64,000 nt of DNA, from contig JAVYIG010007864.1 in NCBI GenBank assembly GCA_035222895.1, forward strand, positions 32,213 to 96,212, read 5' to 3'. Below are positions 61,401-63,672 of the stretch, piece after piece. How positions within the stretch are numbered: position 1 is the first letter of the stretch; the number at the start of each line of letters is the position of its first letter. The position numbers and the translations under genes are program-made. The notes under the pieces are model-generated. The model ran no database searches. It was not told where the DNA came from and was given only the letters and a program-made list of their open reading frames with translations. This DNA comes from Strongylocentrotus droebachiensis (Eukaryota > Echinodermata > Echinoidea > Camarodonta > Strongylocentrotidae).

Positions 61401-61805
61401 GAAGAAGTAAAATGTTTCCCATGTGGAATATAAGCAAATAATCACTTTTAGGTTTCAGGTGATGGCAAACTATCACTTCCTCGGCGATCTGAATGTATAT
61501 GCTATCTTTCCCTTCGGAAATCGCCTCGAAATCCAGATCGCCTCGGAAGTGATAGTTTGTCCCATCACAATCACCAACGGTAATTGCTTAATATTTCCTG
61601 ACAACTGTAATACCACATGATTTTACCTGGCCTCAGTCAGTAATGGGTATTGTTGTTATTGTTGTTGTCCTTACAGATGGAAACTACATTAGGTGAATTA
61701 CACAGTGGAATCTCTCCGTCGGATGCCATTCCAAACATCAAGGAACTGCTTCACTCTTCAACGCTGGACAGCAAAGCTGAACATCAAACGGCAGATGGAG
61801 GATAG
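15410..61805 (+). CDS. GRAMD1: GRAMD1/Aster-type GRAM + VASt domain sterol transporter, 18 coding exons
   Basis: Aster proteins sit in the ER membrane. At ER-plasma membrane contacts they sense phosphatidylserine and cholesterol with the GRAM domain and move sterol with the VASt domain. Coding exons: 15432-16048, 18580-18618, 31096-31259, 42301-42385, 43286-43389, 45285-45380, 46132-46212, 47124-47324, 48988-49096, 49788-49934, 51576-51694, 52105-52250, 53502-53605, 54515-54655, 55938-56028, 57980-58092, 59559-59679 and 61677-61805. The sum is about 867 residues against about 720-740 in human GRAMD1A/B; the excess is mainly the disordered N-terminus (residues 1-265). GRAM spans about 273-394, VASt about 497-680, one membrane helix about 737-758, with a luminal tail after it. 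All junctions are GT-AG and in phase except 15/16. Four single-base homopolymer frameshifts fall in exons 1 and 3. I cannot tell which vertebrate paralogue is closest. Confidence 0.92.
16049..18579 (+). other. Intron 1: microsatellites, poly-G/C blocks and a MITE relic
   Basis: Contains an (AGT)n tract at about 16140-16335, poly-G/C blocks at 16717-17025 in a CCACTGACATG-type dispersed repeat, and a diverged family 2 MITE at 17512-17672 (GTTTCATAAAACTTGTTATC ... TTTTATGAAACAGAG). Many ACATGT words. No coding support. Confidence 0.5.
18580..18618 (+). CDS. GRAMD1: GRAMD1 exon 2 (39-nt microexon)
   Basis: TTTGGTTTAG acceptor and AAG/GTAGGG donor. Thirteen codons: it completes a Ser from exon 1, then SKEDDSIKSEPP, and leaves two bases for an Arg completed by exon 3. 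Acidic and Ser-rich, consistent with the disordered N-terminal segment. Support is splice sites and phase only. Confidence 0.7.
19778..20087 (-). mobile_element. MITE family 4 (AGGCCTGTC ends), diverged copy
   Basis: The right end reads GGCAATCTCGAG ... GACAGGCCTA. Interior words CCCAAGATATCTTGGGATGA and GATAATTTGCGATCGGGATA are shared with 23470-23870 and, inverted, with 31985-32366. The left end is eroded. Confidence 0.6.
20640..21540. repeat. Degenerate ~140-bp tandem repeat
   Basis: Blocks starting with CAGCCGCTTGCCCACAAATG (about 20705), GAGCTGCTTGCACACACTTG (about 20858) and GAGTTGCTTGCCAACAAATG (about 20998) are each followed by TTTCAAGATTATT and TGAAATTACAGTA. Weaker copies continue to about 21500. 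Copies are strongly diverged, so the array is old. Confidence 0.6.
22915..23443. mobile_element. MITE family 5, copy 2
   Basis: Starts AATACAAAGTTTTGGTATGG and ends CCCAAAACTTTGTACCTTTA, matching both ends of the copy at 1958-2465. The interior shares GGTTCAAATGAAC and ATACAGGGGCATCCA. No coding content. Confidence 0.68.
23470..23870 (-). mobile_element. MITE family 4, copy 2
   Basis: Ends TAGGCGCGTCTTCATC and GAAGACAGGCCTA are inverted. The interior has paired CCAAATAGTGGGATATTT and CTATCCCAAGATATCTCGGG words. Same family as 19778-20087 and 31985-32366. Confidence 0.65.
24635..25531 (+). CDS. L1-type LINE ORF1 protein (298 aa), apparently without its ORF2
   Basis: An intact 298-codon frame. 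Residues 1-45 are Pro/Ser/Thr-rich with a short repeat (TDKVRSPT). Residues about 48-115 form a heptad-rich coiled coil (DKILSKLDNINTELQSFHR, EEISNLKEKL). An RRM-like part follows (NLLFYGVESEPNED), then APIIAKFVKMPDRD and a basic C-terminal domain (IGYKLRKEKNQSTRIRLQG). This order (coiled coil, RRM, CTD) is that of L1 ORF1p, an RNA-binding chaperone trimer. No endonuclease-RT frame follows in the next 2.5 kb. It lies in GRAMD1 intron 2 on the same strand. Start chosen at the first ATG of the open frame. Confidence 0.8.
   Translation: MASHGPRPTTRQTASKQPAPSAPPTDKVRSPTSTDKVRSPTTPDPSNAVLQRDIADFSDKILSKLDNINTELQSFHRRLTDVESSVEFNSAKISEVENSIPASIAPLQEEISNLKEKLLLMEIYNRKPNLLFYGVESEPNEDIYRTLCKVFIHLGIDEETAKQIQMINAHRLPYRNQPRTPDAGAPARSRPAPIIAKFVKMPDRDLILSSFENQRRPKETSQQLGNAAEMRHVPPPPPRITVRTDLPPTLKAHRGHLAEIGYKLRKEKNQSTRIRLQGAKIVLQWKEKGTTTWNPYRE
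25532..26700 (+). other. Intron 2 stretch between LINE pieces, no gene seen
   Basis: AT-rich sequence after ORF1 with no endonuclease-like frame and no clear repeat boundaries. A C-rich patch lies at 26350-26375. Confidence 0.35.
26735..28045 (+). repeat. Tandem duplication, two units of ~650 bp, ending at the LINE RT
   Basis: Unit 1, roughly 26735-27368, and unit 2, roughly 27370-28045, share ACCTTTGATCTTGATTACTG, GTTGACTGAACTTGTTTTGA, TTTAGCATGCATGAATATTT and CGTATATGATGGGCTTATTA. A weaker third piece lies near 26695-26760. Unit 2 runs straight into the RT-coding sequence at about 28046. The array could be 5' monomers of a LINE or an unrelated target. Confidence 0.75.
28042..30237 (+). pseudogene. 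5'-truncated Jockey/CR1-group LINE reverse transcriptase, split by an insertion
   Basis: The reading frame has two parts: 28042-29010 and 29638-30237. The first holds the RT fingers/palm: NYRPISLLPSISKVLEKI, a GFRKNYST block, motif A FCDLSKAFDT, CGVPQGSILGPLLF, and the catalytic FADD. It ends at GVLI and resumes beyond a 623-bp insertion with DEALTWNDHLHQV, continuing through the thumb and C-terminus (GPDIWNDLP, then SLKATLKRQI) to a stop. The apurinic-type endonuclease and ORF1 are missing. Apart from the insertion the RT has no stops, so it is fairly young. Clade placement is by motif style only. Confidence 0.85.
29011..29633. mobile_element. 623-bp TIR insertion inside the LINE, TATA target duplication
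   Basis: The LINE codons CTT ATA and GAT GAA are separated by this stretch, and TATA occurs on both sides (29007-29010 and 29634-29637). Ends are imperfect inverted repeats, CACAAATAC against GTATCGGTG. A better inverted pair lies inside: GCTGGGGGGCTTCT near 29080 and its complement near 29570. Non-autonomous. The short frames inside match nothing I recognise. A 4-bp duplication with CAC/GTG ends would suit a Chapaev/CACTA-like origin, but this is weak. Confidence 0.7.
30238..30640 (+). repeat. LINE 3' UTR with (AAAC)n tail
   Basis: Sequence after the RT stop with a weak AATAAA (30608-30613) and ending in (AAAC)n at 30620-30637. It marks the 3' end of the truncated LINE. A convincing long target duplication is not visible; only ACATGT recurs on both sides. 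Confidence 0.55.
30715..31090 (+). repeat. CT-rich microsatellite forming a giant polypyrimidine tract
   Basis: About 375 bp of nearly pure pyrimidines, (CT)n with CCCCCTTCTCTC units, running up to the CCCACCGCAG acceptor of GRAMD1 exon 3. ORFs on either strand here are Ser/Leu or Arg/Glu repeat translations. Confidence 0.8.
31096..31259 (+). CDS. GRAMD1: GRAMD1 exon 3 (Ser/Lys-rich, one frame break)
   Basis: After CCGCAG the frame set by exon 2 reads GASCTPDPMHPSQSEPMF to SDYQTPAG and then hits TGA. One base removed from GGG at 31196-31198 gives GREDRSPKSAKKKPKSSPWY and then S at the donor. This matches the SKKSQSWYN segment preceding the GRAM domain of human GRAMD1B. Donor AGT/GTAAGT, phase 0. 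Confidence 0.82.
31371..31640. mobile_element. MITE family 3 (GTGTTTCACAAAGACTAAG ends), copy 1
   Basis: GTGTTTCACAAAGACTAAGA at the left is mirrored by TCTAAGTCTTTGTGAAACAC at the right. The inverted similarity continues inward over about 75 bp (ATCGACTTTAAG, ATGGCAGGC, TCTCACCGTT). A second copy is at 45740-46017. Confidence 0.8.
31985..32366 (+). mobile_element. MITE family 4, copy 3 (best-preserved ends)
   Basis: The left end TAGGCCTGTCTCAACTATCT and right end AGATAGTGAGGACAGGCCTA are inverted repeats of about 32 bp that include GAGATTGCCAAA. TAGG-type ends resemble hAT MITEs, but no clean 8-bp duplication is visible at the flanks. Confidence 0.75.
34266..36350 (+). mobile_element. MITE family 1 copy, interrupted by the foldback element
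   Basis: Left end TTAAAGGTAAAGACCAGT at about 34267, right end CAGGTCTTTACCTTTAA at 36350. The two halves, 34266-34467 and 36174-36350, match family copies at 38622 and 43432. Between them lies the foldback element plus its 8-bp duplication. Confidence 0.82.
34468..36165. mobile_element. 1.7-kb hAT-like foldback element with 8-bp target duplication
   Basis: TCCCATAT occurs immediately outside both ends (34460-34467 and 36166-36173); uninterrupted family 1 copies have a single TCCCATAT here. Ends are TAGGTTTGAGTC and GACTCAGGCCTA, inverted with two mismatches. Subterminal CCGGGACCCGAC/GTCGGGACCCGG pairs follow. Most of the interior is a large palindrome centred near 35289, at CTAGCCTCGTG ... 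CACGAGGCTAG, with arms of about 500 bp. Both arms can be read as the same short peptide (MQGKFRLVSEKCAVLL), which follows from the inverted repeat and is not proof of a gene. An 8-bp duplication and TAGG ends suit the hAT superfamily. Confidence 0.85.
36570..36607. repeat. Perfect hairpin, 17-bp arms
   Basis: AAAAGAGCCCCCATGAG, loop AAGG, then the exact complement CTCATGGGGGCTCTTTT. Confidence 0.8.
36767..36890 (-). mobile_element. SINE fragment (tRNA-derived head and body)
   Basis: Minus-strand reading shows a decayed B box (GGGTTCAATTC) and the body words CAGGTGTAGG and GGTACC shared with other SINE copies. The tail is missing. Confidence 0.5.
36905..37125 (-). mobile_element. MITE family 1, diverged partial copy
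   Basis: In reverse it matches the right part of the family: GCGATTGCATTGTGAAAG, GTTGATCAT, CTGCAAGGTTCTGG and TTGGTAAAGT. Interior only partly retained. Confidence 0.5.
37565..37625 (+). repeat. SINE 3' tail fragment
   Basis: AAAGCGCTTAGAGACATTTG then TAAAGCGCTATATAAAAATT and (ATT)n. The GCGC stem and GCGCTATATAA block are the same as in the neighbouring LINE 3' end and other SINE tails. Confidence 0.7.
37640..38138 (+). pseudogene. L2/CR1-like LINE, 3' terminal fragment with (ATT)n tail
   Basis: The frame up to 38056 encodes the RT C-terminal region: RLQRLQNKCARLIYQKPKW, HVTPLLQELHWLPVADRIQY, APRLWNKLPSFLRNSTSLDF and KKHLKTYLYNSS. These blocks (LQ.LQN.ARLI, LHWLPV..RI, LWN.LP) are typical of L2/CR1 group LINEs. 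The 3' UTR is short: GCGCCTT ... AAGGCGC stem, then TATATAAATCCAATT and (ATT)n at 38118-38138. 5' truncated, intact to the stop. Confidence 0.82.
38622..39020 (+). mobile_element. MITE family 1, complete copy
   Basis: Left end TTTAAAGGTAAAGGTCAGT, right end GATCTTTACCTTTAA. About 400 bp. Contains GTCCCATATACATCTTTCTG without interruption. The ends are palindromic around TTTAAA/TTTAA, so the target duplication (TTAA or TA) cannot be told. Confidence 0.8.
41330..42113 (+). repeat. 59-bp pyrimidine minisatellite, 13 copies, next to exon 4
   Basis: Thirteen near-identical units of GTCTTTGTCACTCCATCC, TTCTTCCCTCCCTCCCC, TTCCTTCCCTATCTC and (TC)n. Spacing is 59 bp except for two intervals of 61 bp, which lie five units apart. 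A (CT)n tract runs on to 42265. Because 59 is not a multiple of 3 and the unit lacks stops, all three frames stay open; these are not proteins. Confidence 0.92.
42301..42385 (+). CDS. GRAMD1: GRAMD1 exon 4 (GRAM domain start)
   Basis: GTTCGTACAG acceptor. Encodes VLASTYKSKCEEFRKLFKTI and PSNERLLM, aligning with VLSPTYKQRNEDFRKLFKQL of human GRAMD1B. Donor GG/GTATGT, phase 1. The acceptor follows about 1 kb of pyrimidine-rich sequence. Confidence 0.9.
42386..43285 (+). other. Intron 4, no other gene seen
   Basis: AT-rich sequence. Frames extending from exon 4 are intron read-through. GTTATCTCATCAAC with GGACCAACAGGCACC near 43110-43175 recurs inverted near 51770-51860, a dispersed repeat. Confidence 0.4.
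43286..43389 (+). CDS. GRAMD1: GRAMD1 exon 5 (GRAM domain core)
   Basis: Encodes DYSCALQKDILVQGRMFITE and GWLCFYANIFKWETV. Human GRAMD1B has DYSCALQRDILLQGRLYLSE and NWICFYSNIFRWETL here, so the match is strong. Acceptor TTGTACAG, donor GTG/GTAAGT, phase 0. Confidence 0.95.
43432..43839 (+). mobile_element. MITE family 1 copy, 43 bp after exon 5
   Basis: Left end TTTAAAGGTAAAGACCAGT, right end CTGGTCTTTATCTTTAA. Interior matches the family throughout. It lies just inside intron 5. Confidence 0.8.
44733..45155 (+). pseudogene. Three decayed partial copies of GRAMD1 exon 5 and its donor
   Basis: Fragments near 44733-44775 (CAAACGGGAAACAGTGGTAT), 44958-45016 (GTGACTCTTCGCCAACGTCT then TCAAATGGAAAACAGTGGTG) and 45100-45155 (TTGTGCTTCTATGCTATGG then GGAAACCGTG) all match the 3' half of exon 5, including its boundary (GGGAAACTGTG/GTAAGTGCATT). 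Indels destroy the frame and acceptors are lacking. They lie in intron 5 before exon 6. Confidence 0.75.
45285..45380 (+). CDS. GRAMD1: GRAMD1 exon 6 (GRAM domain)
   Basis: Exactly 32 codons: LTIRFKDVTAITKERTIRFI and PNAIQVSTDSEK, against LTVRLKDICSMTKEKTARLI and PNAIQVCTDSEK in human GRAMD1B. Acceptor TATTTCAG, donor AAG/GTAAGA. Confidence 0.95.
45740..46017. mobile_element. MITE family 3, copy 2
   Basis: GTGTTTCACAAAGACTAAAA and TCTTAGTCTTTGTGAAGCAC are inverted ends. Inside, ATGCCAGTAAATGGTGAGAG occurs twice in tandem. It ends 114 bp before the exon 7 acceptor. Confidence 0.78.
46132..46212 (+). CDS. GRAMD1: GRAMD1 exon 7 (GRAM domain end)
   Basis: Twenty-seven codons: FFFTSFMSREKSFLLLFRIW and QNALLEQ. 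Human GRAMD1B reads HFFTSFGARDRTYMMMFRLW and QNALLEK. Acceptor CTGTTCAG, donor CAG/GTCAGT, phase 0. Confidence 0.95.
47124..47324 (+). CDS. GRAMD1: GRAMD1 exon 8 (acidic linker)
   Basis: Sixty-seven codons after a weak TTTTGTTAG acceptor: TMPSSEYWSWVNSNYGSDLG, then Glu/Asp-rich DNLDNEDSTEDISESLGSED ending VFPGSK. It corresponds to the post-GRAM acidic linker of vertebrate GRAMD1 (LWHFVHQCYGNELGL then acidic). Donor AAG/GTTAGT. Confidence 0.88.
47403..48055 (+). pseudogene. Tandem partial copies of GRAMD1 exon 8 3' half plus intron start
   Basis: The 160-bp segment from AATGAGGATAGTACAGAGGA through the donor to GACAGGTTACCCC is repeated at about 47403-47562 and 47563-47715, with a weaker copy at 47950-48055. 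Copies 2 and 3 keep GGGTCAAAG/GTTAGT and still encode DISES and DEVFPGSK, but have no convincing acceptor, and an in-frame TGA separates them. They behave as intronic exon relics with intact donors. Confidence 0.88.
48328..48922. mobile_element. 595-bp inverted-repeat element with ~32-bp TIRs
   Basis: CGTCGGTGGGGTGACAAAAC at the left is mirrored by GTTTTGTCACCCCACCGACG at the right, extended by CTTGTATCTCAA/TTGAGATACAAG with one gap. The interior repeats CCTCGTAACTCA-type words about seven times. It ends 65 bp before the exon 9 acceptor. No coding capacity. Confidence 0.85.
48988..49096 (+). CDS. GRAMD1: GRAMD1 exon 9 (linker)
   Basis: TTTTTGAAG acceptor. Encodes DESQTDDGAGITMTIPSLDK and AEPDGALDASEDIGE. 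Low-complexity acidic linker between GRAM and VASt. Donor AT/GTAAGA, phase 1. Confidence 0.82.
49788..49934 (+). CDS. GRAMD1: GRAMD1 exon 10 (VASt domain start)
   Basis: GTCTCTCAG acceptor. Encodes FVDPLSSLDFGGKEIINETF, NIPVDRLFTALYGNQHPFCK and FLEYRKCT. Human has VNEVFNFSVDKLYDLLFTNS followed by PFQRDFMEQRRFS, so this is the N-terminal VASt strand/helix. Donor ACAG/GTAAAC, phase 1. Confidence 0.92.
49990..50640 (+). repeat. Pyrimidine-rich minisatellite, ~120-bp unit, about 5 copies
   Basis: Units contain TATACTCTCTGTACTCTTAT, ATCTTTATTTTCCTCC, (TCC)n, (CT)n, CTACACCTGTCTTTTTGG and CTCCTCCTTCCCCTTC. Located in intron 10. Open frames here are repeat translations. Confidence 0.85.
50719..51415 (+). 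pseudogene. Upstream partial copies of GRAMD1 exon 11 in intron 10
   Basis: At 50719 (after TTCCTACAG) ACATAGAGATTGGAGACTGG continues to CTTAACACCACT and then runs into (CT)n. At 51018 only the acceptor context CTTCCTACAGACATC is repeated. At 51330-51410 the exon start recurs again, without a good acceptor, and also runs into (CT)n. Real exon 11 follows at 51576. The copies lose everything after LHLNT, so none has a donor. Confidence 0.88.
51576..51694 (+). CDS. GRAMD1: GRAMD1 exon 11 (VASt domain)
   Basis: CTTCTTACAG acceptor. Encodes DIEIGDWARHDSDRDKRKLS, YVLHLNTSLGYKACGVEENH. Human: DIIFHPWKKEENGNQSRVIL and YTITLTNPLAPKTATVRETQ. Donor CAT/GTGAGT, phase 0. It is the third and only complete member of a tandem exon series. 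Confidence 0.93.
52105..52250 (+). CDS. GRAMD1: GRAMD1 exon 12 (VASt domain)
   Basis: CTGTTTTAG acceptor. Encodes MFQKNWSKTGQSYIVEKEVY, NKNVPYCDYFYVHTCQVLTM and ISPTSSRLR. Human has SECYVIDAEVLTHDVPYHDY and FYTINRYTLTRVARNKSRLR. Donor AAG/GTAAGT, phase 2. Confidence 0.93.
52251..52762 (+). pseudogene. Five tandem copies of exon 12 3' half, each with a splice donor
   Basis: ACCAGCTCTCGATT recurs at 52234 (real), 52323, 52412, 52504, 52593 and 52685, a period of about 90 bp; a diverged piece follows at 52931. Each unit has GGCTTCTATGTTTACACC (from exon TACTTCTACGTTCACACT), CATGATCTCCC, and then AAG/GTAAGT, AAC/GTGAGT or GAG/GTAAGT followed by TGTGAATGTTCC. Frames are broken by indels at the unit joins, and no unit has an acceptor. 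The result is six consecutive consensus-like donors. Confidence 0.92.
52763..52893 (+). mobile_element. MITE family 2 copy
   Basis: Begins GGCCTTTCACAAATGACAGT, ends GGCTTTGGGAAACGCC, and carries ATCCTTGCTTCTGATTGG. It interrupts the end of the exon 12 array. Confidence 0.65.
53014..53425 (+). mobile_element. Decayed tRNA-derived SINE fragments
   Basis: GGTTCAAATCCCACC (B-box type) at 53014-53028 is followed by the body words TCCTTTGGCAGGACATTAAT. A second body piece at about 53299-53425 has CACTCTCCACCCAGGTG, GGGTACCTG and AAAGCCAGG. The head is incomplete and other sequence separates the pieces. Confidence 0.55.
53502..53605 (+). CDS. GRAMD1: GRAMD1 exon 13 (VASt domain end)
   Basis: TCTTTTGCAG acceptor. 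Encodes FIMRIEFLKSALGLVKNFIE, RNVESGVKQGERELG. Human: VSTELRYRKQPWGLVKTFIE and KNFWSGLEDYFRHLESEL. Donor TAG/GTAAAT, phase 1. Confidence 0.92.
53675..54154 (+). pseudogene. LINE reverse transcriptase C-terminal fragment in intron 13
   Basis: An open 159-codon frame: YIYPVLLYGSETWTLASDTK, YEMCFLRRMMKIPWTDKVSN, RQLKFMGHITRKEGLENLAL and GRKSRERRMIVWMDSLQKLL. The LYGSETW and FLRRMMKI.WTD blocks are typical of the C-terminal part of many invertebrate LINE ORF2 proteins, possibly RTE- or I-like. It is truncated on the 5' side, contains no RT catalytic motifs, and starts about 65 bp after exon 13. Confidence 0.75.
54515..54655 (+). CDS. GRAMD1: GRAMD1 exon 14 (basic linker)
   Basis: TTCTTCAG acceptor. 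In phase with exon 13 it reads VKFIRDHLEIAAVPKKRKGK, KRRSQHPNRETEEKRRTEVP and PQSSTQT. The basic KKRKGKKRR and the STQT end match the TTTVRRRKRPH and GSTQT stretch before the membrane helix of human GRAMD1B. Donor ACAG/GTTCGT, phase 1, a non-ideal donor. Confidence 0.87.
54753..55785 (+). pseudogene. Tandem decayed copies of GRAMD1 exon 14 separated by (GA)n
   Basis: Copies of GATCACAGCATCCAAACAGA through AATCCAGTACTCAAACAGGT lie at about 54753, 54906, 55075, 55252, 55492 and 55733. Each is followed by AAATAT.TAG.TGTTT and a (GA)n tract. Divergence rises with distance; the last copies are missing the end. None has a good acceptor. Arg/Glu-rich ORFs here come from (GA)n. Confidence 0.88.
55938..56028 (+). 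CDS. GRAMD1: GRAMD1 exon 15 (start of membrane segment)
   Basis: TTCCTTGCAG acceptor. Encodes GFLSNLTPVWFQPNSETKLS and LHSTMAFISI. As written the exon ends CAT/GTAAGT in phase 2, but exon 16 needs phase 0, so one base is missing or two are extra. A second G before GTAAGT (CATG/GTAAGT) would give a better donor and restore the frame. Confidence 0.78.
56166..56450 (+). mobile_element. tRNA-derived SINE, complete, plus strand
   Basis: Head with GGTGTTGAGTGGATACATCA and GGTTCGAGTCCCGCC (B box 56215-56225). Body: CTTTGGCAAGACATTGATCT and GTAAATGGGTACCTGG. Tail: AGAGCGCTTAGAGACTTCTG ... TTAGGCGCTATATAAGAACT, then ATTATTATT. It lies in intron 15. Confidence 0.85.
56636..56840 (+). mobile_element. 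SINE fragment (body and part of tail)
   Basis: TCTTTTGGCAAGATGTTATT, CACTCTCCACCCAGTCGAGG, TAAATGGGGAGCC and TTGCAGGGCGCTCAGGG match the SINE body and tail region of other copies. The tRNA-like head is eroded. Confidence 0.6.
56845..57979 (+). other. Intron 15 remainder, no gene seen
   Basis: AT-rich sequence. An 85-codon Lys-rich frame at 57429-57686 has no recognisable domain and may be chance. Confidence 0.4.
57980..58092 (+). CDS. GRAMD1: GRAMD1 exon 16 (membrane segment and start of luminal tail)
   Basis: TTTGTGACAG acceptor. Phase 0 gives LGCICVFNVSLFLQLKSLEE, GTSGKQVWSSAEFVQKL, aligning with human LVILNMMLFYKLWMLEY and the following tail. Taken with exon 15, AFISI plus this segment forms one hydrophobic helix of about 21 residues. 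In the phase set by exon 15 as written, a TGA appears after 15 codons. Donor GG/GTAAGC. Confidence 0.85.
58336..58711. mobile_element. piggyBac-like element, internally deleted copy
   Basis: TTAA on both sides, ends CCCTATTTAGCCGGG and CCCGGGCTAAAAGGG. It matches the 791-bp copy at 4583-5373 from both ends, but the interior jumps from ATTTGCATATTTATG directly to TGACTTTGTAATGG, a loss of about 420 bp. Confidence 0.82.
59559..59679 (+). CDS. GRAMD1: GRAMD1 exon 17 (luminal coiled segment)
   Basis: TTTTTTCAG acceptor. Encodes ELPKSEKDWTVLLQQQQQMH, AKEMQKWRDIVDLCIQLIKQ. Human: RLPQSQTEWAQLLESQQKYH and DTELQKWREIIKSSVMLLDQ. The Gln run comes from (CAA)n. Donor CAG/GTATGA, phase 0. Confidence 0.94.
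59680..61676 (+). other. Intron 17: AT-rich repeats and hairpins
   Basis: A TATACATTTATATAAATTTG-type tandem repeat covers about 60515-60725. Perfect palindromes lie at 60198-60223 (AGGGTTTGATAGT ...) and 61140-61181 (GTTGCACTGTGTAGATAG and its complement, 5-bp loop), the right arm of the latter being repeated just downstream. No gene seen. Confidence 0.55.
61677..61805 (+). CDS. GRAMD1: GRAMD1 exon 18 (C-terminus and stop)
   Basis: GTCCTTACAG acceptor. Encodes METTLGELHSGISPSDAIPN, IKELLHSSTLDSKAEHQTAD, GG and TAG at 61803-61805. Human GRAMD1B ends MKDSLINLQNGIRSRDYTSE and so on, matching the first part. Confidence 0.88.
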   Translation: METTLGELHSGISPSDAIPNIKELLHSSTLDSKAEHQTADGG

Positions 61806-63447
61806 TCATTCCTATCTCCATGGAGAGAATAATATTATATTCACCATGAACAACATTCATGAACTATTTCACTGTAAATTGAACATTCAGCAGCAGAGGG
61901 GGTGATTTTGATGAACGATAGTAATATATTCATCATCTAGCTAACATTCAGGAACTATTTCACTGTAAATTGAACATTCAGCAGCAGATGGAGGATAGCA
62001 ATTTATATCTTTGTGGAGAGAATAATATTATATTCACCATGAGTAGCATTCATGAACTATTTCACTGTAAATTACACATTCAGCAGCAGTTGGATGATAG
62101 TAATTTCTATCTTTGTGGAGATAGTAATGTTATATCCATCACATTCATAAACTATTTCACTGTAAAACAGATGGAGGATAGTAATGCCTATTTTCATGAA
62201 GAGAATAATATCATATTCACCAAGAACAACATTCATGAACTATTTTACTGTAAATTGAACATTCAGCAGCAGAGGGGTGATATTAATGTTATATTAATGA
62301 ACGATAGTAATATATTCATCATACTTAACATTCGTGAGCTACGGCACTTGACCACACAAGACAGAAGAACTGAACATGTGACTTCAGAGGTATGATAGTA
62401 TACAAATAATGAATGCTTATGAGTTCAATGGTGCAAATATTTTCATGAGTTATTAACGTTCTATTCAACGAGGCGTCAGCCGAGTTCAATAGAATTAACG
62501 TTAATCTTTCAACGAATGAAAATATTTGCACCATTGAACAAATGAAAAACATACATTTTTTGTTTTATACAACTTCTAAGTAGATCTAATAGTCATAACG
62601 TTAATCTTTCAACAAATTATGCTTTGCTCCTTATATTAAAGATAAATTCAAGTTCGAGTCAGGCCTTCCTGATTACATTCAGATTGCCTTCACATACGCG
62701 CAGGGCAGAGAGGTATGCAGTCTGCATATAACCAAAAATGTACGCTCGTTGAATACAGTGAATAAAACCAAAAATGCACGCCCGTGCAATAGTATATCTA
62801 TTTAATATCATGTGACCAACAATCCTCCACTCAAATGACAAGGATCTACTTAGGTGTTGTATAATAGTGCTATATTCATGGAAGATAGTAATACTATATT
62901 CATCATACCTAATATTCAGGAGCTTCTTCACTCTACAATGTCCAACAGCAAAACTGAACATGTCTGTGACATCAGAGGGAAGATAGTAGTGCTATATTCA
63001 TGGTGCTATTTTACTCCACAGCTAATTTTGAACACCAAATAGCACAGGGAAACTATATAGTAATGCTTTATTGAAAATGCGATGTTGAAGAACGGAGGGA
63101 CGGTCGTAAACTAGACATCATAGCAATCATGCAGGAGTTAACTTGCATAACTACTTTCATTGATGAAAATTAGTTACCGATTACTCTGAACGCTGAATTT
63201 CAAAGTCGGGATGAAATACGTTGATGACAATTTTCTTCAGTTAATTTGTTTGTATTACAAATGTATATTTTACATCTTTTGTTGTCGTAACTGTATAGAA
63301 TGTTCTATTGAGTTGACAGCTTTAATTTATAGAATTTATTAATTCACTGTCAACAATCAATCATAATTTATATTGATAATTGATTTAAATTGTCTGCACT
63401 CGTTCATTTAAGATGAACGTTGTACCAATCATTTACATAAGGACGCA
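61806..63447 (+). repeat. Downstream tandem copies of the last exon; likely 3' UTR region
   Basis: A unit derived from exon 18 (ATCAAGGAACTGCTTCAC to GCAGATGGAGGATAGTCATT) recurs near 61856, 61946, 62049, 62145, 62230, 62330 and 62910 at roughly 100-bp spacing, with AGAGAATAATATTATATTCA between copies. A 141-codon frame at 61970-62395 is a translation of these repeats. A possible AATAAA is at 62761. An inverted pair of 24 bp lies at 62423-62446 and 62516-62539. I cannot place the polyadenylation site. Confidence 0.75.
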
Positions 63448-63672
63448 TCATGGTATAGTGGTTCATTCACTTGACTCTTAATCCAAGGGTCGAGGGTTCG
63501 AATCCCAGCCCTGCACTGACATCCTTTGGCAAGACATTACTCCACATCTGACTCTCTCCACCCAGGTGCAAATGGGTACCTAGCAATTGCGGGTGTAATA
63601 ATAATTGCAGGGCCCTCAAAAAGAACAGCATCAAAGCTCATGAGGCTTCCCTGGGTAAACTAAAATTGTTAT
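63448..63672 (+). mobile_element. tRNA-derived SINE, plus strand
   Basis: Head with TGGTATAGTGGTTCATTCAC (A-box type, 63451 on) and GGTTCGAATCCCAGCC (B box 63495-63505). Body: CCTTTGGCAAGACATTACTC, CACCCAGGTGCAAATGGGTA. The tail has GCAGGGCCCTCAAAAAG and ends near TTGTTATT. The head resembles an Asp/Glu/Gly-type tRNA but is not a full tRNA. Confidence 0.78.

Noticed and set aside
61970..62395. 141-codon ORF after the GRAMD1 stop
   Set aside because: It reads the degenerate ladder of last-exon copies; no start context and no known domain, and the unit is non-coding in this frame in the true exon.
63448..63520. Functional tRNA gene
   Set aside because: A and B boxes are present but the acceptor stem does not pair and a SINE body follows; same for the heads at 6396, 11245 and 56215.
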